Source: Protea cynaroides (lineage: Eukaryota; Streptophyta; Magnoliopsida; Proteales; Proteaceae). Taken from it: a DNA stretch of 64,000 nt. The notes beneath the pieces are model-generated. The model had not been told where the DNA came from, did no database searches, and saw only the letters and a list, made by a program, of their open reading frames with translations. Shown one piece after another: positions 24,801-36,800 of this stretch (the stretch's first letter is position 1; each line of letters starts with the position of its first letter). The stretch lies in contig CM053266.1 of assembly GCA_028583415.1 (NCBI GenBank), positions 8,689,932-8,753,931 on the forward strand, written 5' to 3'. Both the position numbers and the translations under genes were made by a program.

Positions 24801-27800
24801 ATCAAAGCATTAGATCTTTGGCTATCATTCATCAAAGGTTTGGTTTGATGGGCCTTTGATATTTTTGCTCTAACTATGTACTACTTATATTGGTGATCGA
24901 GATTTACTTTTATTACTACTATCCTGCCGATGTTTTGGTTTTTTTTTTTACTTCTCGATCACCATCTTATTGTTAATGTGTTGAGCAATAACTAAATTTT
25001 TTTTTACTACCCTACTACCAATGCCGCCACCCCACTTGAGCCCTTCATTCCCTTGGCCACTCGGTTGACTGAACCGAGATTTGGATTATTTGGATTATTT
25101 TTTATTTATTGTTATACCCTATCTCCACCACCAACCATTGCTTCACTTTGAGCCTTATCTCCTTTGGCCTCTCGGTTGGCGGAATTGAGTGAAAGAAGAA
25201 CAAATTTATATTACTTGATTGTGTTGATTACTATTTATTCTGTTCCAAGATGACTGATCCCAAGCCTACAGATGTTCAAATCATCTCTATAAAATTGAGA
25301 GGGGTCTCAAACTACCTTATCTGGGTTTAGGCCATCAAGGCCTACATCCTGTCCAAGGATAAAGTATAGCTGTTATTTGAAGATGCTCCTGCCTGTGATA
25401 CTAAAGACCCTGAGTCTGTTAAGACTTATAATGCCTGGCTTCGTGAGTTCAAACTTGGTTGTAGAATAGCATTGAACCTTCCATTTTACCTACTATGATG
25501 TTTCATAATACTGCCAAGGCCATATCGGCTGATTTACAGGAGACCTATGGCCAGGATAAGGTTCTCGTATTTATGACCTTTATAAGAGGATGTTCACCTA
25601 CTCTATTGGTGATTAAATCCCTGACTGACTACTATGATGGTTTCAAAGGCCTTATTGAGGAAATCTAGGCTGTGAATCTTTTACCATTGACATCAATAAG
25701 TTAAAGGCCCAACAATCTGAGTTTTATGTGGAAAAATTTATGGCTGGACTCTCTCCTGAGTATCAGGCTGTGAAGAGTAAGCTTCTTGTCGGTGCATCCA
25801 TACCTACCCCGAGTGAGAGTTTTTTTTCGTCTCCAACGATTGGTTCCCCAGAATGATCCTTCTACCAAAGATACATCTGCCTTGTTTGCTGGCCGTGGTT
25901 GGGGATCATCCCCTAGGGGTGGTGGCTCCACCCGTGGTCGTGGCTGTGGTGCTCCTGGTTGTGGTTCTAGGAGAACACCGTCTGATAAGTCTGCCCACTA
26001 TTGTACTCATTGTTACAAGACCAACCATACCGCTGACACCTGTTGGGAAAAGTTTGGCTGTCCTGAATGGGTTGAAAATTTAGTCAATACTGTTACCATT
26101 GATGATGCATTTCTTGCTGCGCTGGTTCCACCATCCTCATCTAATCCATCCTCTGCCCAGTATGAGGTTCTTCTTCTTAGGATTCAACAACTTGAGGCTA
26201 CTAGTTCCACCTCCGCTACTACCTTGACCCATACAAGTATGTCTGCCCTCCTTTCTGATGCCTCTTCTCATCCTTGGATCATTGATTTTGGTGCCACTTC
26301 TCACATGATTGGTGAGTCCTCTGTCTTTTCTTCCCTTAATGCCACCAACAAGCCAGTCAATATTTATATTGCTGATGGCTCCTCCACCACAGACTCTCAA
26401 CATGGTCATGTCTCTCTTATCCCTTCTATGTCTTTACCTTTTGTTTTGCATGTCCCTAACTTTCCTCTTAATCTTTTATCTATTAGTCAACTAACTAAAT
26501 CTCTCTACTATGTTGCTACCTTTTTTCCCTTTTCATTGTACTTTTCAGGATCTCAGGACCAGGGAGATGATTGGTGGTAAACGTGAGCATGTTTTGCTGT
26601 ACTACTTGGAGCACACTGATCGTTTTCCTACTGTTGCAATTGCCTCCACTACTACCCTCGTCAATGGCACCACCGACTTGGTTACTTGTCTCTGTTTAAG
26701 ATGAAGGTTCTTAGCCCTAGTTGCAAGTCACTCTCCACTCTATAATGTGAGGCTTGTGAATTAAGGAAACATCACCGTTTGTCTTTTTGTACTAGTTCTA
26801 GACCTAGGAATTTTACCCCTTTTTCTTTAGTTCATTCTGATATCGGGGTCCTTGTCGTATCCGTAATAGGCTATGGTTTTCTTATTTTGTAACCTTTGTG
26901 GATATTTTTGTAGGATGACCTGACTTTATTTGATTAAAGATCGTTATGAGTTTCTTACTATTTCTCAAGGGTTTTATAAAGAAATTTTCACTCAGTTTGG
27001 GGTTTCCATTAAGGTCTTACGTACAGACAATGCTCTTGAATACGTTCAGACAACTGTTTCTGATTTCAGCTTTAAACATGGAATAATATACCATACTAGT
27101 TGTGCCTATACCCCTCAACAAAATAGGGATGCTGAGCGTAAAAATAGACATCTTTTGGATATTGTCTGGTCCTTGATGTTTCATATGAATGTGCCTAAAT
27201 TTTATTGGTGTGATGCCATCTTAACTGCTTGTTCTCTTATTAATCAGATGCTTTCTTCTGTTTTACACAATAAAGTTTTCTTTCGTCTTTTTTATCTGGA
27301 TACCTCTTTATTTCATGTCTACCCCAGAGTTTTTGGTAGTACCTCTTTTGTCCATATCATGCATCTTAAATTGGAAAAATTTTCTCCTCGTTCTCTTAAG
27401 TGTATTTTCCTTGGTTATTCCCGTACTAAAAAAGGGTATCGATGCTTTGATCCTACTACTAAACGTCACTATGTTAGTCTTGATGTTACTTTCTTTGAAG
27501 ACAGACCATAATATCCGGTTACGGTGCCGACTCCTTCCCCTACCCCTCGCTCACCTGATGATGCTGAACCACTAGTCCCTTCCATCACACCTGATGATCC
27601 TGAATGACCATCTGACCCTCTACCTCCCTTGCAGGTTTATACACGCCATCATCCAGTGGCTTTGACTACTACTACACCAGCTGCTCTGCCGATTACTACT
27701 ACTTCACCTGATCCTGAGGTCTCTCCTGATCTCCATGTTGCTCTCCGTAAAGGTATTCATACTTGTACTTAGCATTCTTTACTTACTTTTCCTATTGAGC

Positions 27801-30800
27801 ATTTTATTTCTACTGCCCATCTTCCTCGTTGTCACCAAAATTTGGTTCACTCCCTATTTACTACCTTTGTTCCTACTTCTCTACTTCTCTTTCCTAAGCC
27901 TTGTCCCTTCCAGGGTGGAAAGCAGTGATGGATGCTGAGATGGATGCTTTGATGACACGCCAAACTTGGACTCTTGTTGATCTCCCTCAGGGTCACTCAG
28001 CTATTCGTTGCAGATGGGTATATACGGTTAAACATAATTCTGATGGCACCATTGATAGGCTAAAGGCTAGACTTGTTGCCAAAGGGTTTACTCAGACCTA
28101 TAGGGTTGATTATTTTGAGACATTCTCTCCTGTTGCTTATCTGAATTCTGTTCGTGTTATTATCTCTTTGGCTGTGAATTTTGACTGGCCCCTTTATCAA
28201 ATGAATGTCAAGAATGCTTTCTTATATGGGGATCTATACGAGGAAGTTTATATGAATCAACCTCCAGGGTATGTTGCTCAGAGAGGGAACTCAACTGAAG
28301 TGTACAAATTACTTAAGGTTATCTATGACCTTAAACAGTCTTCTTGTGCTTGGTTTGATAAATTCAGTAATGTTATTACAGATTTTGGTTTCACTGCCTG
28401 TTACTCTGATCATTTTATCTTTGTGCGACGTCGTTCCTTTACTGTTACCATCATTGCTATTTATGTTGATGATATTATTATTTCAGGAAATGATAAGTCT
28501 GGCATTGCTGATATCAAGTCTTATTTGAACTCACAGTTCCAAATGAAAGACTTAGGACTACTTTACTATTTTTTGGGGATTGAAGTGGTTTGCAGTAATA
28601 AAAGTGTTAGTCTTTCTCAAAGAAAGTATGTACTTGATCTGCTTTCTCAAACAAGACTTCTTGGAGTCAAACCAACCGATACACTAATGGATCCACATCA
28701 GAAGCTTGAAACATGTGATAGTCTTGAATATTTAAATATCCATAAATATAGACGTTTGGTTGGAAAGCTAATCTATCATACTGTAACTCAACCTGACTTT
28801 TCCTTTGCTGTTGGAGTGGTTAGCCAGTTTATGTATGTTCCTAAGGTTGCCCACTGGGAGGTTGCCTATCGTATATTGCGGTATCTCAAGAAATCTCCTG
28901 GTACTGGTCTGATTTACAATCGACATTGTCATCTTGATATTGTTTGGTTTTCTAATGCTGATTGGGCAGGAGCTAATGGTGATAGGTGCTCTACTACTAG
29001 ATACTGTACATTTGTTGGGGGTAATCTTGTTACTTGGCGAAGTAAGAAGCAAACTACTATAGCCAAGTTGAGTGCTGAAGCTGAATGCCGTGCTATGGCA
29101 CAGACTACTGTTGAATTGTTATGGTTGAGAAATATTTTGCAAGAACTTGGGCTTTCTACTTCTCGCCCTATGTCCTTGATGTGTGACAATTAGACTGCTA
29201 TCTATATTGCTAGCAATCCAGTGTTCCATGAACATACCAAACATATAGAGGTGGATTGCCATTTCGTTCGAGATGCTTTTATAAAGAAGCTAGTTGTTAC
29301 TCCCTTTGTATCTTCTTCAAATCAGCTTGCCGACATTATTACAAAGCCCTTGTTTGGGCCTGCGTTTCGGTTAAATTGTTACAAGCTTAGATTGAGAGAT
29401 TTGTACACTCCAGCTTGAGGGAGGGTTTACGATATGAGCCCAAAAAGGGCCCACTCGATATCGCTAGGCGGTAATTACTGCCAGCTATATCGAGCTGGGT
29501 TACTTCTCTTTTTGGGTTGTTGGTTTATTTCCTATTTTATTTATTGTATTTCTCCTTTTATGTCTTCTCTTATTTTAGAGACTTTCTAATAATATATGTT
29601 TTTCATTCTCTATAAATATAAATGATAGAGAGGAGAGTTTTTTTTATCGATTTTGGCTGTAGCACACTGTTGCTATCGAAATCTTTCTCTCCTTCTCTTC
29701 TCCTTCTCTTCAATCTTCTTCTCTCTTTTTCTGAACTTGCTGGTTATCTTTTTGTGAAATTGTTACAAGGTCATTCCAAATAACTTTAGCAGTTTGGTGA
29801 AACATTACATTAGAATAGAGGGGTCAATGCTTCCTTACAGACAAGTCTGCAGAGTAGAATTCTCATGCATCCAGTCATCATAATTCTTTCAAATCAATAG
29901 GTGGAGGCTTATCAATCAGGTATTGAAGCTTTCCTTTAGAGTGAATATAGGCTTTAACAGCTTAGGCCCATAACAAATAATTGGACACCCCTTTTAATTT
30001 AATAGAGGTGATTTGCACAGAGGAATCTTTGTATTCAGCCATTAAAAATAATCTAAGAAGCAGTACCGAGATCAGTAGGTACAGGTCTGATCTCGATAAA
30101 AATTGTAATAATAAGTTATCAGCACTTTCAATGACAAATGGAAGATCAGTCCTTATCTCGATCGACACGTGCAGCAATAGCAATGTAAAAAACCAGTAGC
30201 ACACAAATTACCAAGAAGAAAGCAGCAGGAGATTTACAGACCTGATCTTGATGTAATGGTGAGACAGCAAGCAGAACCTTAAGGTATGAATTAATCCAAA
30301 CAAAAAAGCAGATGATCTGTCCTTGTAACATCCAAACAAAGTAGCAGCAATTTCTGAAAAAGAGACGGCAACAGACATTGAGATTTTGAACCAGCAATCA
30401 GAAACCAAGTGCTAAAAAGGAGGCAGCAAGCATCGAAATATGGGACCAGCAGTAGATGATCGACTAGGTCAATAGCAAGTCATCCAGTGATGCAGTCGTC
30501 CAATTACAGAGATCTGCCCGCATCAAGGCCCAAGCTCACAAAGCATATTTGGCCCAAGACCAAGGTATGAACCAAGCTACAAAAGAACCAATGAATCTGG
30601 CCCTAGCTCCTTGAAACCAGCCCCTTTTTGATGACCTTTCAAGTCCCTAGTGGAGAGTGAGGTGACATTTTCTATTCAATATTTCTAGAGTCTTCTCTAT
30701 ATTGGACCTTGTATCAAGACATTGAACCTTGCATCAAGATATTGGAACTTGCATTAAGGTATTGGAACTTGCATCAAGACTTTCAAGCTTGCATCAATGC

Positions 30801-33800
30801 TCATTGGAGTAACCCCTTGCATTAGAAGAATCCATTATTTAATCTATCATTTATGTTTCTCTTTTATTTTCTCTATGTACAATCTTAGCCTTAGGATTAT
30901 AGGGGATGATTGAGATTATTTTGAGTTATTAAGATTTGTTAAGTCTATAAATAGTGGTTTGTTCTCATGTAATAGTAGAAGATGATTTGGTGATTGAAAT
31001 TTGGATTGAAGTTTATCTTCTCTTTTAAACCTTGAAGAGTTAATCTTGAAACCTAGAAGAGTTTCACTTTAACCTTGAAAAAATGGAGCTTTCCTATCCC
31101 TTGAAATCTTGAAGAAGTTTCATTCCAATCTAGAAGAGTTGAGATTTTATTCTTCACCTACATCTTAGAAGAGTTGTAGGTCACATTTGGAGTTGATTTA
31201 CATCTTAGAAGAGAAGTAAGTCACCCTACCTTCATTTCCATCAATTATTTTCTTTTTCCTTAAAAAAATATTACATAATCCGTTTCTGTATTTCACCTCC
31301 ATTTTGGTTCCTTTGATTGTATAAATTCACATTCCCAATCCATTACCTTTAAAAGTCAAAGTTGGCTTACATCATTCAGCTATCAAAAAAAAAAAAAAAA
31401 AAAAAAAAAATTCTATGGACATGTCTTGATATGGCAGTAATGGAAATTTATCCTGTCATCATATGCAGCATATGGTTGCTGCTACCAGGGTTATTTAGGA
31501 GAAGAGGGAGAAGGGGGAAAGGCCTGACAAAACCGCAGGTAGGACGGCCTTTGTGGAATGAATTGATTCACTGCTCTGATACCATGTTGCAGTTCATGAG
31601 AGGAATACCAGAACAAAAAACTGAGAGTGAGAGAAAGAAAGAGAAGAAGAAGAAAGGAGAGGATGAACCCTACAAGTAATAGGGAATCCGAATGTATTCT
31701 CCTTCTGCGGTGGTACCTTTATTTATAACAATGGGAAAACAATATAGTTTAGGAAACTTTCCTAATTACATGAACATAAGCTAACTAGGAAAGTAGACTA
31801 AGACAACTTAGGAAATAAATCCTTACTTACAGCCAATAAATAAAATAACCAATCTACTAAATCATAAAATACTAAAGCTGGGACAATATTCCTATAGTGA
31901 TACAGCTCTCTAGGATACCACCAGCGCTAACAGACAGAATAAGGTGTCTCCCGGAAGTTGAAATGATAAGTTCAGTTAACCTAGAGTTTGTTTTGGCTGA
32001 TGAAATGAATTGCTACACTACGGCATAAACTAGCAACCGAGGGTCCGAAGCCAAACTACTATTTTGGGTATGTTTTCTTACAATATAAAGTGTAAACATA
32101 TTTAGAGATGCTATTAAAGTTTCCCTAAAGTTTTGGGCCAAAATATGACCATTTGACCACAAAAATGGCCAACCGAAATTTACTGTCAAGAATTGCTGGA
32201 TTCCGCCTGAAATTTTGCCAGTTTGTGAAATATTCCGGTTAAACCAGGGTTAAAATCCTGGGCGAAAACAAATTTAGAAATATGACCAGAATTTTATCTA
32301 CATCATATTTGTTTTGGTTGTGTTATTCAATTTTCTCTTATTCTGGTTCTTATTCTTTCTCGTGACCCTATCTCAAGCTAATCTCTCATTAGACTTCACT
32401 GGTTTGGGATTAGCACTCCATTAACTGCTGCTGACCTTCCATCCGTGGCTTAGGGAATTGGAAACGAATCAGGGGAATCGGCTGATTCGAATTGAAATTG
32501 GCGGACCCCGATTATAATTACTTCCTGATTTTGGAGCGGTGCAGTGAATCGGGTAGGAATTGGATCGGATTGGGAATTGGCCTATCCAACCCAATTTACT
32601 CTAGTGCAAGCTGCCCACGAGGAAGCTTCTCATAAAAAAAGAAAAAAAAAAAAGAAAACCCTGGAAACCTCCGGAATAACCAAGGGAGTTGTAGGGGAAA
32701 GGTTAGCTGAAGGCACAAGGGAGGGGGAGACATGGCCGTAGCTGTAGCCGAAGCCTTAGAGAGAGGAGAAATGGGGAGATTTGCAGGGGGCGGGGGATCT
32801 GCATGGGGGGCAGGGGCAGGGCCAGGGCCAGGGGAGTTCCAGGGGGCGGGGAGGATAGGATGAGGGAGATGGAGAGAGAGGGGAGGGGGAGAGAGTAACA
32901 GGAGGAGGATTTGCAAAGGGGGCAGGATATTATGAGCAATGAACCAGAATATTATGCGCATTATATTTGTTCTGATTGAGATATTGAAGTTTTTCCTAAT
33001 CTGGTTCTTATTCTTTTCCCCATGAGCCTAGCTGATCTCCCACTGGATTTCACGTTTTCGGGATTTACACTGTATTAACTGCGGATGTACTTCCATGCCT
33101 TATTGATGTTACTCTAGCATTGTACTTTAGTTGTGACTATGCAATGGGTCCTCTCCAGATTCTTCTATGTTGAATTGAATTGATGGCAAAGAGGGTTTCA
33201 AAACAAATCAAATTGACGACCCTCTTTGCTGCAGGATCTTTTCACAGTCCAAATTCAAAAATCAGAATTAGAAAATTAGAGGAAATTTCACTTATCTGAA
33301 ATTCTGTCCTTCAGATTCTTTCTAAACCATGAATCAATATTCTCTAGTAGTAGATGGCTGACGTGACTGAACTTGGAGGGGATCAGATTGCAAAATAAGG
33401 TTCCACAGAAGTCGAAATTAGTCTGGAAGCTTTACCGCCACAGGTGAAGTAAACTGGCAGCTTAGGACAACAAACTTCTAATTAGAAAACACGACAAGAA
33501 GAGTTGCAAGTCAGAGAAGAGTTGGAAGAAGTCAGGACACTAGCCAAGGAAGTTGAAACACAGGAAATCACTTTTGGTTGAGTCTCACAATCGATAGGAC
33601 TCAACCAAGAAAAGCCGATAGCAATTTTCTGGGTTCTAAAGTCTGCCGCCAGCCTTCTTTTCATTCTTATTTATAACTTGTGAGAGATTACAAGAAAATA
33701 GGAAAGATTACAAGAAAGAAGGAAAGATTACAAGAAAATAGGAAAGATTACGAGAATAGAAATTGCAACCTAAATAGAAACTTCCTTTATAAGACTAGGA

Positions 33801-36800
33801 AAGTTTCTAAAACAGAAAATAAGAAGGTTTCCTAATCACTTTAGGAAACTAAAGAAATTTCTAAACAAAGAAACTACTAAATAACTGATGGCTAAATTTT
33901 AGGAAACTAAACATAAACAATCAAAAGAGTCCTAAATCTGTTAAATACTAATAATACTGTTAACTATTAAAACTGGCGGTAGAATGGATGGCTACCAGCT
34001 GGCTTCTTAGCCAGCATTAGCTTGGCCTAATAGCCCAGGCCATAGTTGTCAAGGCGACAAGGCGATCCAAGGCGTTTGGGGCCATCCTGGGCGCTTAGGC
34101 TCCTAGGCGCCCGCCTGGCGTTGCCTAGGCGACCAAGGCGTTCTCAGTGCATTTTTTTTATTTTTAAAATATTAATGTTTATATATATGCAACATTCTAC
34201 ATAAATAATCAACATTTAAGACATAACTTAATTAATATGTGGTGTGGACCCAATTTTACTAATGTACACTAAGACCTGGGATTGTGTCTAGAGTTAAGTA
34301 AACAATTATTTATGACTAACATTTGCGTACTTTTAACGAATTTGATCGGAGCGTAACTCCTTTAATATAGTTCGGATTCAAGCAATCTCAAATTCGTTAA
34401 AAAGCTAGCATAATCAGCTTTCCAACAAATCCGAGATTGCTTGAATCCAAATTATAATGAAGAAGTTACACTCCGGTCAAACCTTGTTCGAATACGGGAA
34501 TGTTGTTTAAAGTCGTCGAATGTAAATTATTTTTGGGCATCAAAGCAAAAGATTATTTGGCACACTCTTGGTTTTTAGTGATGATTTATTATAATAAGAT
34601 TTATAGAATTTTATATTTAGAAAAAAGCCTAGCATTTAAAAGTTGAAAATCACCCTCGCACCCAAAAATATGGTTTTTGTTCTTGAACAGGGGGGTTGAC
34701 TTTTTTTTCCTTATGGAATTTGAATTTTAGACTATTTTTATTGGATTCAAATAGGGGGGTATTTGCTTATTTATGAATAATATCTTAAGTAAATGTTTCT
34801 TTAAAATAAAGAAACATTTACTAATGATATTAGTCATAAATAAGTCCCCTGATAAATGTTGTTTCTGTCGGCCAGGCGACCGCCTTTCTCATGTACACAA
34901 GGCGCCCTGGCGCCCAGGCCTGTACAAACCGCCCGGACGCCCAGACGTCGCCTAGGCGTCAGGCGACGCCTTGACAACTGCCATTGAGTCTCTTTCGCCC
35001 CTTCTTTCGAGAGTAAACTTGGCCTGCATCATTAATGCTTGTGATATTGCTCTTAGATCTTTCTGGGGCGATTAATCTCAAAAGATGTATATAAGAACCA
35101 AAAAATGTTATGTTGCTGCTTTAAGGATTGCAGGTTGCACTTTACCGGTCAATGATATATTTTTTGTTTTTTTTACCTTACTATGCACGTATTCTTAGGA
35201 GGAGTGGGCAGATGGATATCAAGATTATGTCTTGATCAGGAATAGAAAGCTGTATAATTTACTTCTTTATACTCTGTGTGAAAGGCAGTTTGTGCCTAAC
35301 GCCTAGGGGTAGCTCAGTTGGTAAAGACTAGCAGCTCAAAGAGATGATGAGTTCAACTCTCCTTGGGGCCTACCTATAAAAAAAAAAAAAAAAAAAAAAA
35401 GAAGGCAGTTTGTGCCTTTTGCAGGAAGTGCTTTGTGATGTTTGGCATGACATTTGCAAATCTAGAGATCCGAATCTTTTACTTCTTAGGTAGCCTGTAT
35501 ATTGGGCCTGACAGGAACCCTATGTTATTAGATAGTTGTTTATATATCTTCTCTGATATTCAAATTTCTTGAGATGAGTGAAAGATGCCACTTTGCAAAG
35601 AAAACTTGGAAAGATTTGTGTCTTTCCTTTAACTTTGTACAATATTTTTCTTTGCACATTTTAGGACGCAGAACTCATTAAGCCAATTGACTCTTCTCGT
35701 CTGTGTGAAACTGGACCATTATAGATTATTGGTGCTGCTTGAATGTGCTTCCTTCACTCAGCTTTGGCATCTCTTGATATTTTCATCCTTTTTTCAGTGG
35801 CCAAAAAGTCATCTATGTTCGATGATCCGGTTGTGGAAATACAAGAACTTACTGCTTTGATAAAAGGTGATATTACAGCACTCAACATAGCAGTTTCAGA
35901 TTTACAAACACTTCAGAACTTGGAAATAGCTGATGGAAACTATTCCAAGGATAGAGTTGTCCATGGAACTACTGTTTGTGATGACCTTAAGAACAAGCTT
36001 ATGGCATCTACAAAACAGTTTCAGGATGTATTAACTGCAAGAACAGAGGTTAGTCATGCCTGGAATGATGAAATGCTCTTTCTTTGCTTGTTTTTATTTT
36101 TATTTTTATTTTTTATAACACTATATTTCATTCTCACAGAATGTCAAGGCTCATGAAAACAGGAAACAGATATTCTCCACCAATGCATCTAGAGAAAACC
36201 CTTTTCTGCAAAAAAATCACGCAAAGACTCTGACTGAACCACCTCCATGGTCAAATAAATCTAATGCATCTTCTGTCTTGCCGCCTCCAGTGTAAGGATC
36301 TGGGTGATATATTAATCAAGTACATGTTACAAAATTGCATTGTAGCTACTTTTATTTTATTGTGCTGTCCAAACACATTTTCTTTCATGCCAGGACAACT
36401 GCGAGTGATAGTCTGATGATTATAAATATTTTGTGCATTTGATGAGGAGATGCATTTTTGTGCAGTAATTGCAGTTAGTATATACCCAATTTCCTGGTAC
36501 TGTGAATGCTGGCTTCAGTGATTGACGAAATCACAATTATTTTATATATTCCCTCATTTTTATCCTATTCTCCAATTCCCGTGGCATTGCAAGGCAATGT
36601 CCAGCACTCCAGCTCATTTGTTTAAGTTAAAGATCAGATCTAAATTGACCTCCATGGTATATTCGAAATAACACGTCATATGACCAACCAGACTTGGAAA
36701 GCTGGAAGCCTACTTGCCATGGGAAATGGAAAGGGCGTCCTAGTGCACGAGGCTCCTGCTCTGCCCCTCCCCAGGCCTTGCAGTGGCGGGAGCCTCGTGC

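Larger units (their letters stand above)
24457..29767 (+). mobile_element. Ty1/copia element Y, full length, nested in element X
   Basis: LTRs lie at 24457-24796 and 29425-29767 and the element is 5,311 bp. The target duplication AGGTC flanks it exactly (24452-24456 and 29768-29772). It sits in X gag: X codons stop at 24457 and resume after 29772 in the same protein region. It runs in the opposite direction to X and in the same direction as the syntaxin gene. Interior order is gag, protease, integrase, RT and RNase H, with multiple stops. By my count its LTRs differ by roughly 27 substitutions plus indels, about 8%, so it is not recent. Confidence 0.9.
20311..31932 (-). mobile_element. Ty1/copia element X, minus strand, interrupted by element Y
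   Basis: Left to right it shows a truncated 3' LTR (about 20337-20583), a polypurine tract, RNase H, RT, integrase, protease and gag, the nested element Y, the gag start, a leader, a primer-binding site and a 5' LTR (31585-31932). Without Y it is about 6.3 kb. It lies wholly in intron 1, antisense to the syntaxin gene. Coding regions carry many stops and frame changes. The left LTR has lost its outer end in a local rearrangement: the CAATAGGAAACAATATAG phrase occurs twice (about 20311 and 20381). No target duplication can therefore be scored; GACAG follows the right end. Confidence 0.85.

Noticed and set aside
30701..30800. CRISPR-like array
   Set aside because: The units are head-to-tail without spacers in a plant intron; it is a simple tandem repeat.
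31362..31679. 105-aa frame with a poly-Lys run
   Set aside because: The Lys run is the A26 tract; the rest is LTR sequence of element X.
32596..32961. 121-aa Pro/Leu-rich frame on the minus strand
   Set aside because: It is the complement of the G-rich stretch in intron 1; composition alone explains it.
35307..35375. tRNA gene
   Set aside because: Box A and box B-like motifs are present, but the arms do not pair and a poly(A) tail with target duplications marks a SINE.
35743..36156. Stand-alone 137-aa gene
   Set aside because: It contains syntaxin exon 2 plus intron sequence at both ends; the acceptor at 35797 and donor at 36049 restore the family sequence.
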